A stretch of DNA of 64,000 bases from Chlorobium sp. (GTDB taxonomy: Bacteria > Bacteroidota > Chlorobiia > Chlorobiales > Chlorobiaceae). The notes beneath the pieces were generated by a model, which was not told where the DNA came from, ran no database searches, and saw nothing but the letters and a program-made list of their open reading frames with translations. The translations under genes were made by a program, and so were the position numbers. Position 1 is the stretch's first letter; every line of letters begins with the position of its first letter. The stretch spans positions 7,680 to 71,679 of the forward strand of contig JANQMO010000039.1 in NCBI GenBank assembly GCA_028280025.1, written 5' to 3'. Positions 35,509 through 44,138 of this stretch are shown here, piece by piece.

Positions 35509-36941
35509 CAACCGCGGCAGAACGTTTCGACAACAATCCCGCACTGGTTACCGAAGAAAACACGCTGACCTTCAGGGAGCTCGAAACCGCAACCCTGCGA
35601 ATAGCAGAAAGGCTTCTGCAGCACGGCGTTCGGCAGGGACGCAGTGCCGCTGTCTGCATGTCCAACAGCCCCGAACTGGTCCTCCTGCTGCTCGCCCTTT
35701 TGAGAAACGGCTCTGTCGCTGCGCCTTTGAACCACCGCTTGCCCGCATCGCGGCTTCAAGAAATGCTCAACCGCCTGAAACCGGCCTCTCTTATCGGACC
35801 CCGTAACATGACTGAACAGCTTTCAACCACCCTGAAACTCGATCCCGAAACACTTATCGCCGAAAGCTCTACATCAAAAAAACTCAACAACTCAACAGCT
35901 CAACAATTCAACAGTTCAACAATTCAACAACTCAACAATCCCATATCGGTCATTCACACTTCTTCCAGTTCGGGAAATCCGAAGGCCGCCGTTCACACTC
36001 TGGGCAATCATTACTACAGTGCACTCGGTTCGAATGAAAACATCCCGTTCAAACCCGGCGACTGCTGGCTGCTCTCGCTGCCGCTTTTCCACATCGGGGG
36101 GTACGCCCTCCTTTTCCGTTCACTTCTCGGCGGAGGATCGCTTGCCGTTACGGAATATGGCATATCGGTTACGGACGCCCTGCGCATTTTTCCGATCACA
36201 CACCTTTCACTTGTCCCTACACAGCTATATCGTTTACTCTCCGATAAAGGAAACCGTAACGAGCTAAAACGCCTCAAAGCCATTCTGCTCGGGGGAAGCG
36301 CCGTTGAACCCGCTTTGCTCAGCGAGGCATACAAAGCCGGGCTTCCGGTTTACCTGACCTACGGATCGACCGAGATGAGCTCCCAGATAGCCACCACCCG
36401 GAGCCCGGTCAGCACCGTTACCGCGGGAAATGTATTGCCTTACCGTGAGCTTTCCATCGGCACCGGAGAAGAAATCCTCGTGAAAGGCCCCTGCCTTTTC
36501 CAGGGTTACCTCTCGGACAAAGGAACGTTCCTCGAAACCGACGGCTCAGGCTGGTTCCATACGGGGGATACCGGCAAGCTTTCGCAGGAAGGCGAGCTGC
36601 ATGTAACCGGGAGAACGGATAACATGTTCATTTCAGGGGGCGAGAACATCCATCCGGAAGAGATCGAACGGGCACTCTGTTCAATGAAAGGCGTCCTCCG
36701 TGCAATCGTTGTTCCGATCCCCAACCCTGAATACGGCCTCAGGTCTTCGGCGTTTATCGAAACCACAAAGCAGGCCCCTGTCGGCAATGAGATCCTAGAG
36801 AAGCTCTCCCTCGAGATAGGCAGGCTCAAAACCCCCGTCGCAATCACTCGCGTGCAGGAATGGCGATTGCTGCCCGGAACGGAGAAGATTGACAGGGAGT
36901 ATTACAAAAAGCTTGTCTCAACACAACAGACCGGGGTTTAA
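35496..36941 (+). CDS. menE: o-succinylbenzoate-CoA ligase with a repeat-derived insert
   Basis: 481 residues of the ANL (AMP-binding) family. Signatures: IHTSSSSGNPKAAVHT (P-loop-like, degenerate from TSGTTGxPK), YLTYGSTEMSSQIATT, GWFHTGDTGKLSQEGELHV and GGENIHPEEIERAL. It makes o-succinylbenzoyl-CoA. Residues 128-149 (KKLNNSTAQQFNSSTIQQLN and next) are encoded by an in-frame block of the TTGTTGAG repeat (reverse orientation, 35881-35939), just before the P-loop. The gene stays open, so the insert is tolerated or recent. Last gene of menFDHBCE; menA is not here. Confidence 0.93.
   Translation: MDIVATAAERFDNNPALVTEENTLTFRELETATLRIAERLLQHGVRQGRSAAVCMSNSPELVLLLLALLRNGSVAAPLNHRLPASRLQEMLNRLKPASLIGPRNMTEQLSTTLKLDPETLIAESSTSKKLNNSTAQQFNSSTIQQLNNPISVIHTSSSSGNPKAAVHTLGNHYYSALGSNENIPFKPGDCWLLSLPLFHIGGYALLFRSLLGGGSLAVTEYGISVTDALRIFPITHLSLVPTQLYRLLSDKGNRNELKRLKAILLGGSAVEPALLSEAYKAGLPVYLTYGSTEMSSQIATTRSPVSTVTAGNVLPYRELSIGTGEEILVKGPCLFQGYLSDKGTFLETDGSGWFHTGDTGKLSQEGELHVTGRTDNMFISGGENIHPEEIERALCSMKGVLRAIVVPIPNPEYGLRSSAFIETTKQAPVGNEILEKLSLEIGRLKTPVAITRVQEWRLLPGTEKIDREYYKKLVSTQQTGV
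35881..35939 (-). repeat. TTGTTGAG repeat inside menE
   Basis: Seven or so 8-9 base units CAACAACT/CAACAATT/CAACAGTT, the reverse complement of the intergenic TTGTTGAG repeat, read in frame as an Asn/Ser/Gln-rich stretch. It adds about 20 residues to MenE relative to the ~450-residue family norm. Confidence 0.85.
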
Positions 36942-36973
36942 CTCTTTTTTTACGGCATTACATTACATTTATT

Positions 36974-37015
36974 TATAGGACTTATGGGTCTCATAGGACC
37001 TATAAGTCCTATATA
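36974..37015. repeat. TATAGGACC palindromic repeat, copy before the four-helix gene
   Basis: Palindrome-rich block of TATAGGAC/GTCCTATA units. Its right end (CATAGGACCTATAAGTCC and the following ATATA) is identical to the right end of the copy at 37613-37656, in the same orientation. Confidence 0.75.
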
Positions 37016-37031
37016 CTCAGAGCATTTAAAC

Positions 37032-37589
37032 ATGACAAAAATCATCCAACCTCACGGAAACCACAAAGAACTGCTTTCTTACCGAAAAGCCGAAATCGTC
37101 TACGATATCACCTATCGATTCTGCAGGCGCTTCCTGACCAGAGGAGACCGGACTATCGACCAGATGGTACAAGCTGCCCGTTCAGGGAAACAGAATATTG
37201 TGGAAGGCTGCCAGGCATCAGGAACATCAAAGGAAATGGAAATCAAACTGACCGGTGTTGCCAGAGCAAGCCTGGAAGAATTGTTGCAGGATTATTACGA
37301 CTTCCTGAGAGTCAGAGACCTTACAACATGGGAAAAAGATTCCAGAGAATCGCTTTATGTCAGAAAACTTGGGAACCGTAGTGGTGACACTTACGAGGTC
37401 TACCGCGAGTTTGTCGAAACACGTCCCGCCGAGATAGTTGCAAACATTGCGATCTGCCTGGTTCATCAAGCCAACTACCTGCTTGACAAACAGATTCAGC
37501 GGCTGGAAAAAGACTTTCTCAAAGAAGGCGGTTTACGCGAAAGAATGACCCGTGCACGTCTGAAGGCAAGGAGAGATGGTCTGACATAG
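37032..37589 (+). CDS. four-helix-bundle (S23 / 23S rRNA intervening-sequence type) protein
   Basis: 185 residues from ATG 37032 (MTKIIQPHGNHKELLSYRKA); an upstream ATG would only translate the flanking repeat. The pattern LLSYRKAEIVYDITYRFCRR, QMVQAARSGKQNIVEGCQAS, SKEMEIKLTGVARASLEELL and ANYLLDKQIQRLE is that of the four-helix-bundle 'S23' proteins, which are found in rRNA intervening sequences and, in many bacteria, as free-standing genes of unknown function. It is bracketed by two direct copies of the TATAGGACC repeat, which suggests a mobile or cassette-like history. Confidence 0.8.
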   Translation: MTKIIQPHGNHKELLSYRKAEIVYDITYRFCRRFLTRGDRTIDQMVQAARSGKQNIVEGCQASGTSKEMEIKLTGVARASLEELLQDYYDFLRVRDLTTWEKDSRESLYVRKLGNRSGDTYEVYREFVETRPAEIVANIAICLVHQANYLLDKQIQRLEKDFLKEGGLRERMTRARLKARRDGLT

Positions 37590-37612
37590 TCCTCTGTCCT
37601 GAAAACCAATAT

Positions 37613-37656
37613 TCATAGGTCCTATAGGACCCATAGGACCTATAAGTCCTATATAA
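37613..37656. repeat. TATAGGACC palindromic repeat, copy after the four-helix gene
   Basis: Same family as 36974-37015, 19813-19855 and 38977-39010. AGGTCCTATAGGACC at its left end is a near-perfect palindrome. Confidence 0.75.
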
Positions 37657-37702
37657 AAAGCAGCAATCTCCTCAATTCTCCATGGATGACTGAGAAGTCT
37701 TC

Positions 37703-38782
37703 CTACCCCTCCATAGTCGAATAATCGATATACCCCTTCGGACCTGGAGAGTACGCGGTGCTCATGTCCGGTTCGTTCTGCGGCGCCCCGGTTTTCCATC
37801 GTTCAACAAGGTCGGGATTGGCAATGAAAGGCCTCCCGACGGCGACAAGGTCGCATCTCTTTGCCTGCAAATCGCTTTCTGCACGTTCGGCGTCATAGCC
37901 GCCGGAAAGAATCAATGCTCCCTTGAATTCCCTCCTGAAGGTATCCTTGATGGAATCGGGCACCACCGGGGCGCCCATCGAGGAGTGGTCGACAAGATGA
38001 ATGTAGGCGAGCCCTGTTTTGTCGAGTTCCCGGGCAAGATAGCCGTACTCGTCTTCCATCGCGTCGTAGAGCGGCATGTCGTTGAACACGCCGAACGGTG
38101 AAAGCCGGATGCCGACCCTTTCACTGCCGATAGCGCCGGCAACAGCCTCGACAGTTTCCAGCATGAAACGCGCCCGTTTTTCTATCGTGCCACCGTAACC
38201 GTCGGTGCGCAGGTTGGTATTGGGACGAATGAACTGTTCGATAAGGTAACCGTTCGCCCCGTGGAGCTCAACGCCGTCGAATCCGACGATGAAAGCGCTT
38301 CTGGCAGCCTGGGCGTATTCCTCGATGGTATCGCGGATGTCCTCAGCGGTCATCTCTTCAGGTACCGGGTGCGGCTTCATGCCGTCGCTGTCGGTGTACA
38401 TTTCTCCCGAAGCAGCGACAGGTGACGGCGCGAGGATACGCGCTCCTTCGGGCATATTCGCAGGATGCGCTATGCGCCCGCAGTGCATGATCTGGAGAAA
38501 TATCTTCCCGCTGCGGCTGTGTACGGCACGGGCGACGTTGGTCCAGGCATGCGTTTGTTCACAGGAATAAATTCCCGGTATCCTCGGGTATCCCAGCCCA
38601 TTCGGCGAGGGGGCTGTCCCCTCGGTAATGATAAGACCGGCGCCGCTTCGCTGTTCGTAGTACTCGGCCACCATACTGCCGGGAATGTTCCCGTCCGCCC
38701 TGCTTCTGGTCATGGGGGCCATCACCAGACGGTTGTTCAGCTTCAATGGCCCGAGAGTCGCGGGAGAAAAAAGAAATGACAT
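37703..38782 (-). CDS. NADH:flavin oxidoreductase (Old Yellow Enzyme family, NemA-like)
   Basis: 359 residues from MSFLFSPATLGPLKLNNRLVM (ATG 38782). FMN barrel with MAPMTRSRADG, EQRSGAGLIITEGTAPSP, then the active-site pair in FDGVELHGANGYLIEQFIRP, GGTIEKRARFMLETVEAV and GRPFIANPDLVERW. It reduces activated double bonds (enones, nitro-esters) with NAD(P)H. The frame is open further upstream to 38962 but that part reads through repeat-like sequence. No operon partner. Confidence 0.92.
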   Translation of the reverse strand: MSFLFSPATLGPLKLNNRLVMAPMTRSRADGNIPGSMVAEYYEQRSGAGLIITEGTAPSPNGLGYPRIPGIYSCEQTHAWTNVARAVHSRSGKIFLQIMHCGRIAHPANMPEGARILAPSPVAASGEMYTDSDGMKPHPVPEEMTAEDIRDTIEEYAQAARSAFIVGFDGVELHGANGYLIEQFIRPNTNLRTDGYGGTIEKRARFMLETVEAVAGAIGSERVGIRLSPFGVFNDMPLYDAMEDEYGYLARELDKTGLAYIHLVDHSSMGAPVVPDSIKDTFRREFKGALILSGGYDAERAESDLQAKRCDLVAVGRPFIANPDLVERWKTGAPQNEPDMSTAYSPGPKGYIDYSTMEG

Positions 38783-39351
38783 AAGAGCGTTCTCCAGTGA
38801 AAGTTGCTTCCCGCCGCTTATTGTGGGGGGCGCCAGCAGCGGAAGGGATACCCCTGTTTCATCGCATTCTCTCCATAGTAACCGGGAAAACCGGTTTCCG
38901 GTTTCCGGTTTTCGGTTTTCGCAGACTGCACCGGCGAATGATATATCATAACGGAATCCCACGAATGCGCGATATGCATATGGGACCTATAGGACTTATA
39001 GGACCTATATGATGCACCAAAACATCAGCACTTCAGCAGGTATTTACCGGCCCCTCGCAAAAACCGAACTCTGATCGGGCGAAAGATTTTTCGCCCCTAC
39101 ATTCTTCCCACTCATTGCTGCACTCGTTGCTTCCGACCATCGAACGGGCGAAAAGTTTTTCGCCCCTACATTGCCTCCCACCATTCACGATTCACGATTT
39201 ACGATTCACGATCTTCCCATCCTAACACCCAGCACTTAACACGCAGCACATTTCTCCCCTACTCATTGCACTCCCCAACTCCCGGCTCCTTCCTCTTTTT
39301 CTTACCAATCACGAATCACTATTCACCATTCACTATCCTGGCTCCTTACTC
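38783..39351. repeat. repeat-filled intergenic region
   Basis: 569 bases without a credible gene. It holds a TATAGGACC block (38977-39010) and two hairpins, GGGCGAAA / TTTCGCCC at 39077-39096 and GGGCGAAAA / TTTTCGCCC at 39146-39165. Each hairpin is followed by CTACATT, and repeated CACTCGTTGCTTCC and CATTCACGATT pieces run up to 39350. The same composite unit lies at 207-292. The region works as a terminator area for the convergent-side genes at most. Confidence 0.7.
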
Positions 39352-39852
39352 CTACTTCTTCTTCGCCCGGTTTTTAAGCCACCAGACGGTCATGACACCG
39401 CCAAGCCCGGCGGCGGGTGCGAAGAAAATAGTCCGGACGACAACCGCTGCAATAAAAGCCGGGATACTCATCTCCAACGGGGCATCGAGAGTTTCCAGCA
39501 TCTGATCGATAGCGCTGTCGTTTTCAGGTGATCCGGTTCTGGAATGTTCAAGCAAAGCCACGGCCGTTTCTTTCCCGGGATAAAAGTCAAATAATTCCAC
39601 AAGGACAAACTGCGCAGTAGCCGATAACACGCTGCCAGTTATCCCCGTTATGCCTGAAAAAACAAACGCTTCGGACGGACTGAGCCTGACCTGGCACATG
39701 ATGATATAATACCATGCAGCAACAGCACCGCTGATAATGATACCTGCAAATGGAATGATGTTGATGAAGAGGAGAAAGGGAACCGTCGTCGTTGCAAGTA
39801 TAAGAAGAGCACCTATACCGATCGACCTGAGTTTAATTTCCGAGCAGTCCAT
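39352..39852 (-). CDS. small multi-pass membrane protein after dapB
   Basis: 166 residues from MDCSEIKLRSIGIGALLILA, starting one base after the dapB stop, so translation is coupled. Four hydrophobic segments: ~10-28, ~32-55, ~75-100 and ~135-157 (IPAFIAAVVVRTIFFAPAAG), ending in basic KNRAKKK. Not recognised; it resembles other Chlorobi/Bacteroidota small membrane proteins of unknown function. No link to lysine synthesis is implied beyond co-transcription. Confidence 0.7.
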   Translation of the reverse strand: MDCSEIKLRSIGIGALLILATTTVPFLLFINIIPFAGIIISGAVAAWYYIIMCQVRLSPSEAFVFSGITGITGSVLSATAQFVLVELFDFYPGKETAVALLEHSRTGSPENDSAIDQMLETLDAPLEMSIPAFIAAVVVRTIFFAPAAGLGGVMTVWWLKNRAKKK

Positions 39853-39853
39853 C

Positions 39854-40600
39854 TCAGCCAAGAACCTCGTCAAGAAAATCATCCATGGTATAAAAACCCG
39901 GCTGATTATCATGCCTGGCGGCAAGCCACTTGCCGGCCTGAACCGCTCCTCCGGCAAAACCTCTTCTGTTCCTTGCCGTATGTGAAATAACGATATCGTC
40001 GTACTCCGAGTTGATATGAGCGGTATGTTGTCCGAACACCGATCCAAGTCGGACGGCTGATACCTGCAATTCTTCAGGCTTTATTGTTGTATCGTGCGGC
40101 AGTTCGCTGATAATGCTCTTCTTGCGGGAATTGGCCTCGAGGATCATCCTGGCCGCCTTCAATGCCGTTCCGCTCGGATAATCCACCTTGGCGGTATGAT
40201 GCTGTTCGGAAAACGCGATGTCGAACTCGTCGAACGGTTCGATCATTCTGGCAGCTTCCCGAACGGTGCGGAGAAAAATGTTGACGCCCAGCGAAAAGTT
40301 AGCCGAATAGAGAAGAGACGTACCGGCCTGTTCGACCTCTTCCTTTATGCGTGTCATATCCGCATCACAGCCTGTGGTTCCTACAACGACAGGGACCTTT
40401 GCCGAAAGCATTGCCGGCAGATTGGCAAGAAATGCATCACGAACGGTAAAATCAACAATAACATCACTGCCGTCAAAACACTCCTCCGTTATTACCGCAT
40501 CGACATCAAAAACAGCATGAATCTCGTGCTCGTCCGATGCTTCGAGAATACCGGCAACCTGCTGTCCCATTTTCCCGTATCCGACAAGAGTGTACTTCAT
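39854..40600 (-). CDS. dapB: 4-hydroxy-tetrahydrodipicolinate reductase
   Basis: 248 residues. N-terminal Rossmann [26 protein letters not shown], then [15 protein letters not shown] and the catalytic [15 protein letters not shown]. It reduces dihydrodipicolinate in lysine and diaminopimelate synthesis, needed for the cell wall. Upstream are short TTGTTGAG repeats and then DUF5683. Confidence 0.95.
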   Translation of the reverse strand: MKYTLVGYGKMGQQVAGILEASDEHEIHAVFDVDAVITEECFDGSDVIVDFTVRDAFLANLPAMLSAKVPVVVGTTGCDADMTRIKEEVEQAGTSLLYSANFSLGVNIFLRTVREAARMIEPFDEFDIAFSEQHHTAKVDYPSGTALKAARMILEANSRKKSIISELPHDTTIKPEELQVSAVRLGSVFGQHTAHINSEYDDIVISHTARNRRGFAGGAVQAGKWLAARHDNQPGFYTMDDFLDEVLG

Positions 40601-40604
40601 ATAA

Positions 40605-40725
40605 TAATGTTGAGTTGTTTATTTGTTGAGTTGTTGAATTGTCTTAACCGGACTGCTGCTAGTATGTCAACTCACGAAATAACGACCTGTTGATGGAATA
40701 AACAATTCATCAGTTCAACAAAACC
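40605..40725. repeat. TTGTTGAG repeat between dapB and DUF5683
   Basis: Units TTGTTGAGTTGTT (about 40609-40641) and an opposite-strand piece CAACAATTCATCAGTTCAAC (about 40698-40722). They sit where the dapB promoter would be expected. Confidence 0.6.
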
Positions 40726-40728
40726 ATC

Positions 40729-41313
40729 TCAGAATTTCAGGCTCACGCTGACGGACGGGTATGGTTCTTCATATCCGGAAGCTGATGAAATCCCCTCTTC
40801 GGAAATAGCGTCGAAATCGTAGAGGTGCGCGTCGACATAGGCGTCCACGATGCCTGCAAGGTATGATAACACCAGAAAGAGCAGCTGCTGGTTCCGTTTT
40901 TCCTGGTACCGGTCACGCTCGTCACGGTAGGTCCGGGCATCCGCGCCATCCGGATCCAGTGAATATTTATCCCTGAATTCGGTATATGAGTCGTTGTAAT
41001 CGATCGCCTTGTAACCAAAATATCCAAGCAGGCCGTACAGAATGGGAACTTTCCATACAGAACCGTTGTATACCTGCCCGTAGCCGGGAAGCACTGCCGA
41101 AATCATCGCAACCTTCCACGGCTCCATCCGCGAATCGCTTTCATGTCCCGTTTCAACGTCATCAGACTGTGCTTCGGCCAACAGCGCGCCCCTGATTGAA
41201 GATGCAGTCTCCCGATTGTCAGGAAAAACAGAATCGGCACCCCGGGCTGAAGAGGGCAGCATGACTGCCAATAGTGCAATCGTGGCTGCGACTGCAGGTA
41301 CTCTTTTATTCAT
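40729..41313 (-). CDS. DUF5683-type membrane protein
   Basis: 194 residues: signal peptide (MNKRVPAVAATIALLAVMLP then SSARG), an SAVLPGYGQVYNGSVWKVPI motif at about 75-93 typical of DUF5683/P13-like proteins of Bacteroidota and Chlorobi, then two or three membrane helices (ILYGLLGYFGYKA, LFLVLSYLAGIVDAYVDAHL). Overlaps the parB stop by eight bases. Function unknown; the conserved link with parAB may be only operon layout. Confidence 0.8.
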   Translation of the reverse strand: MNKRVPAVAATIALLAVMLPSSARGADSVFPDNRETASSIRGALLAEAQSDDVETGHESDSRMEPWKVAMISAVLPGYGQVYNGSVWKVPILYGLLGYFGYKAIDYNDSYTEFRDKYSLDPDGADARTYRDERDRYQEKRNQQLLFLVLSYLAGIVDAYVDAHLYDFDAISEEGISSASGYEEPYPSVSVSLKF

Positions 41314-42196
41314 TGTTCAATAGTTCAAGGATTCTTTCAAGATCATCCTCCGAAAAATACTGTATATGTATCTCCCCCTTTCCCCTGTTTTTCTCGACAA
41401 TCCTCACTTTTGTCGCAAAGCGCTCCCGCAGCCTGGACTCGACCTGCTCGAACGGCGATACTTCCATGGCGCTTTTCATTCTTTCCGCCTTCCGGTCGGC
41501 TTCCTTGTAGAACCTGTTGACAAGATCCTCGGCCTGGCGTACAGAGAGTTTTTTCCGGATAATCTGCTGCCAGACCTTAATCTGCTGGCTGCGGCCGGCA
41601 AGGTTGATCAGCGCCCTTGCGTGCCCCGAGGAGATTTCCTTTTTCCGTATACTGTCCTGTATTTCAACCGGCAGCTTGAGCAATCTTAAAAAATTGCTGA
41701 TGGTCGAACGGTTCTTGCCGACTTTCTGAGCCACCTCGTCCTGGGTCAGGTTACAGGTTGTCACAAGACTCTTCAACGCAAGCGCTATCTCGATGGCATT
41801 GAGGTCTTCACGCTGAATATTTTCAATCAGCGCGAGCTCGAGTTTACCTTCGTCCTCGTGAGATTCGATGATATAGCCCGGTATGAATCTGAACCCTGCT
41901 TTTTTGGCCGCCCGGAGGCGCCGTTCTCCGCTTATGAGCTCGTAACCGTCACCTTCCCTGCTAACCGTTATCGGCTGGATGACACCATTCTCGATGATGG
42001 AATTGGTCAGCTCCTCGAGAGCTTCTTCGTCAAAATCCTTTCTCGGCTGGAAAGGATTCACCATAACCTTCTCAACCGGCAGGCTGCCGATCGAACCTGC
42101 CGATGCCGGAACGTTTTCATCGCTCTTTTTAGGCGGAAGAATATCTTCATCGGGAATGAGGGCTTTGAGACCTTTCCCCAGCGCTTTCTTAGCCAT
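41306..42196 (-). CDS. parB: chromosome partitioning protein ParB
   Basis: 296 residues. A basic start, then the CTP-binding/ParB motif SGERRLRAAKKAGF, QPRKDFDEEALEELTNSI, a HTH (LTQDEVAQKVGKNRSTISNF) for parS, and a C-terminal dimerisation helix. It spreads at parS near the origin as a CTP switch. The gene follows parA by 117 bases on the same strand. I found no clear parS (TGTTTCACGTGAAACA) in the window, though sites may be outside. Confidence 0.95.
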   Translation of the reverse strand: MAKKALGKGLKALIPDEDILPPKKSDENVPASAGSIGSLPVEKVMVNPFQPRKDFDEEALEELTNSIIENGVIQPITVSREGDGYELISGERRLRAAKKAGFRFIPGYIIESHEDEGKLELALIENIQREDLNAIEIALALKSLVTTCNLTQDEVAQKVGKNRSTISNFLRLLKLPVEIQDSIRKKEISSGHARALINLAGRSQQIKVWQQIIRKKLSVRQAEDLVNRFYKEADRKAERMKSAMEVSPFEQVESRLRERFATKVRIVEKNRGKGEIHIQYFSEDDLERILELLNNE

Positions 42197-42313
42197 ATCC
42201 TATAGTTTCGTATTGTGTCACCACTGTCCTCGAGATGGAAAAGCTCCCTTCACGTCATTACCGGCTTTGCCGTCCGTCGGATCGGGTGTACGATCATATC
42301 CGGCAGTTCCGTC

Positions 42314-43111
42314 TTACTTGCGTTTGACCTTGAACTTTTTAATGTTGCCGTCTTTTTCAAAAATCTCCTGGGCAAGATCGAGATAATCTTTTGACCCAAG
42401 GCTCTGTGCATCATAGAGCAGGGCCGGCTTGCCATGGCTCGGAGCCTCGGACAGCCTGACGTTCCTGCGGATATAGGTTTTGTAGACTTTGTCTTTGAAA
42501 TATTTTTTCACTTCCTCGGCGACCTGTCCTGCAAGGCGCAAACGTGAATCGTACATGGTTACCAGAACACCTTCTATCGAGAGCCGTGGATTGAGGTGTT
42601 TCCTGACGATACTGATCGTATTGAGCAGCTTGCCAAGCCCCTCAAGGGCGTAATACTCAGCCTGAACAGGTATCAGCACCGAATCCGCCGCTGTAAGGGA
42701 GTTGAGCGTGATGAGACCGAGAGAAGGAGGGCAATCGATAATGACATAATCATAGCTTTCCCGGACCTCTTTCAGGGCCTTCTGCATCACGTACTCCCTT
42801 TCGCGCATGTTGACAAGCTCCACTTCCATGCCGACAAGGTTGACATTGGAAGGTACGACATCGAGAAATTCGAGGCTCGATGAGCGAATCGAGTTCCTGA
42901 TATCGCCGCCCTGCACCATGACATGATAAAACGTGTTCTCGATCTCCTCCTCGGTATCGAGTCCGAAACCGGACGTTGCATTCGCTTGGGGATCGATATC
43001 GATGAGCAGCGTCTTGAACTCGGAAATGGCAATTGAAGCGGCGATATTGACTGCCGTGGTCGTCTTTCCCACCCCCCCTTTCTGGTTCGCTATCGCAATA
43101 ACTCTGCCCAT
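42314..43111 (-). CDS. parA: chromosome partitioning ATPase ParA (Soj)
   Basis: 265 residues. Deviant Walker [17 protein letters not shown], the [15 protein letters not shown] switch and [16 protein letters not shown]. It binds DNA non-specifically as the ATP dimer and is stimulated by ParB. MITE-like element A lies upstream, between this gene and mpg. Confidence 0.95.
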   Translation of the reverse strand: MGRVIAIANQKGGVGKTTTAVNIAASIAISEFKTLLIDIDPQANATSGFGLDTEEEIENTFYHVMVQGGDIRNSIRSSSLEFLDVVPSNVNLVGMEVELVNMREREYVMQKALKEVRESYDYVIIDCPPSLGLITLNSLTAADSVLIPVQAEYYALEGLGKLLNTISIVRKHLNPRLSIEGVLVTMYDSRLRLAGQVAEEVKKYFKDKVYKTYIRRNVRLSEAPSHGKPALLYDAQSLGSKDYLDLAQEIFEKDGNIKKFKVKRK

Positions 43112-43468
43112 CCTGTTCCTTGTAGTTCTGTACTGTTGCTCATCACTTTCGACTTGCTAAATTATACCTAAATTGAGCGATTGTCGAGCCCTGTGAAATA
43201 TCCGGTCTGATTTCACGGGGTCGGCATTTCCCGACTTGTCGGGATTTCAATAAATGCGGATATCTATCAGTTTTTGACCAACCTTACAGGTGAGGGATAA
43301 TTACTATACAAACCTGGTATAACAGATTGTCATTAATAAGCTTACTATTATGGAGCATCCCGACGAGTCGGGACGATCAGTTTAGGTTATAATAATACTT
43401 GCTTGCACTTTTACAAACATAATCCTGCACCGGGTCTTTGCGGTTGCACATAACAGGATAGCTGCCCG
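43112..43468. other. parA-mpg intergenic region
   Basis: 357 bases, mostly the MITE-like element (43167-43386). The remaining short flanks should hold divergent promoters for parA and mpg, but I see no convincing -35/-10 pair outside the element. The element itself may therefore carry a promoter for one or both. Confidence 0.4.
43167..43386. mobile_element. MITE-like element, copy A
   Basis: 220 bases bounded by terminal inverted repeats CCTAAATTGAGCG (left, 43167-43179) and its partner CGATCAGTTTAGG (right). A second copy (258 bases) is at 54824-55081. The two share an inner block of about 120 bases (AAATGCGGATATCTATCAGT, GAGGGATAAT, TACTATTATGGAGCAT) but differ at their left parts. No ORF, so non-autonomous; it contains CCCGACTTGTCGGG and CCCGACGAGTCGGG hairpins. 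It fills the parA-mpg divergent gap. Confidence 0.6.
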
Positions 43469-44095
43469 ATGATACGCCTGGAAAGTGATTTTTTCAAACA
43501 ACCGACGCTCCTTTTAGCCGAGCTTCTTCTGGGCAAGGTATTCGTACACAACACAGCCGGCGGCCGCTTGTACAAAGGCAGGATTGTTGAAACAGAGGCA
43601 TATCTGGCCGAGGGTGACCAGGCATGCCACGCTTTCAGGGGCAGAACAAAAAGAAACCGTGTTATGTACGCTGCCCCGGGAACACTTTACGTATATTTCA
43701 CGTACGGCTGTCATAACCTGATGAATATCGTTTCGGAACCTGAAGGTATTGCCGGAGCAGTGCTTGTCCGGGCAATGGAACCCCTGCTCGGCCTGGATGC
43801 AATGCAAAAAAACAGGGGAACCGGCAAGAAGCTGAACCTGACGAACGGGCCGGGAAAACTCACAAAAGCCATGGGAATAACGCTCGCTCATAACGGCATG
43901 AGCCTTGCGGGCAGTACTGTCTTTCTCGAAGACGGGACCCTGCTGCCGGGCGAAACGATTTCGTCATCAACGAGAATCGGTATCACCAAAAGCACTGATC
44001 TCCCATGGAGACGATACCTTGCCGGTAATGCATTTGTGTCCGGGACGAAACCCGGCACTGCCGGCACAAGGAAAAAGATGCTGTTGGAAAGTTGA
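43469..44095 (+). CDS. 3-methyladenine DNA glycosylase (AAG/MPG family)
   Basis: 208 residues of the Aag family. RIVETEAYLAEGDQACHAFR, GRTKRNRVMYAAPGTLYVYF and TYGCHNLMNIV contain the flipping Tyr and the catalytic Glu, and LTNGPGKLTKAMGI closes the site. It removes alkylated bases. Independent gene between parA (divergent) and mgtE (43 bases downstream). Confidence 0.93.
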   Translation: MIRLESDFFKQPTLLLAELLLGKVFVHNTAGGRLYKGRIVETEAYLAEGDQACHAFRGRTKRNRVMYAAPGTLYVYFTYGCHNLMNIVSEPEGIAGAVLVRAMEPLLGLDAMQKNRGTGKKLNLTNGPGKLTKAMGITLAHNGMSLAGSTVFLEDGTLLPGETISSSTRIGITKSTDLPWRRYLAGNAFVSGTKPGTAGTRKKMLLES

Positions 44096-44138
44096 AAAAA
44101 ATATTTCTTTTTAAGGCAAGTTCTTAAACTCACCGAAC

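Noticed and set aside
34630..35544. 304-codon frame antisense to menC
   Set aside because: menC active-site residues are intact on the + strand; no motif here.
42197..42313. parS site between parA and parB
   Set aside because: No sequence close to TGTTTCACGTGAAACA was found here or elsewhere in the window.
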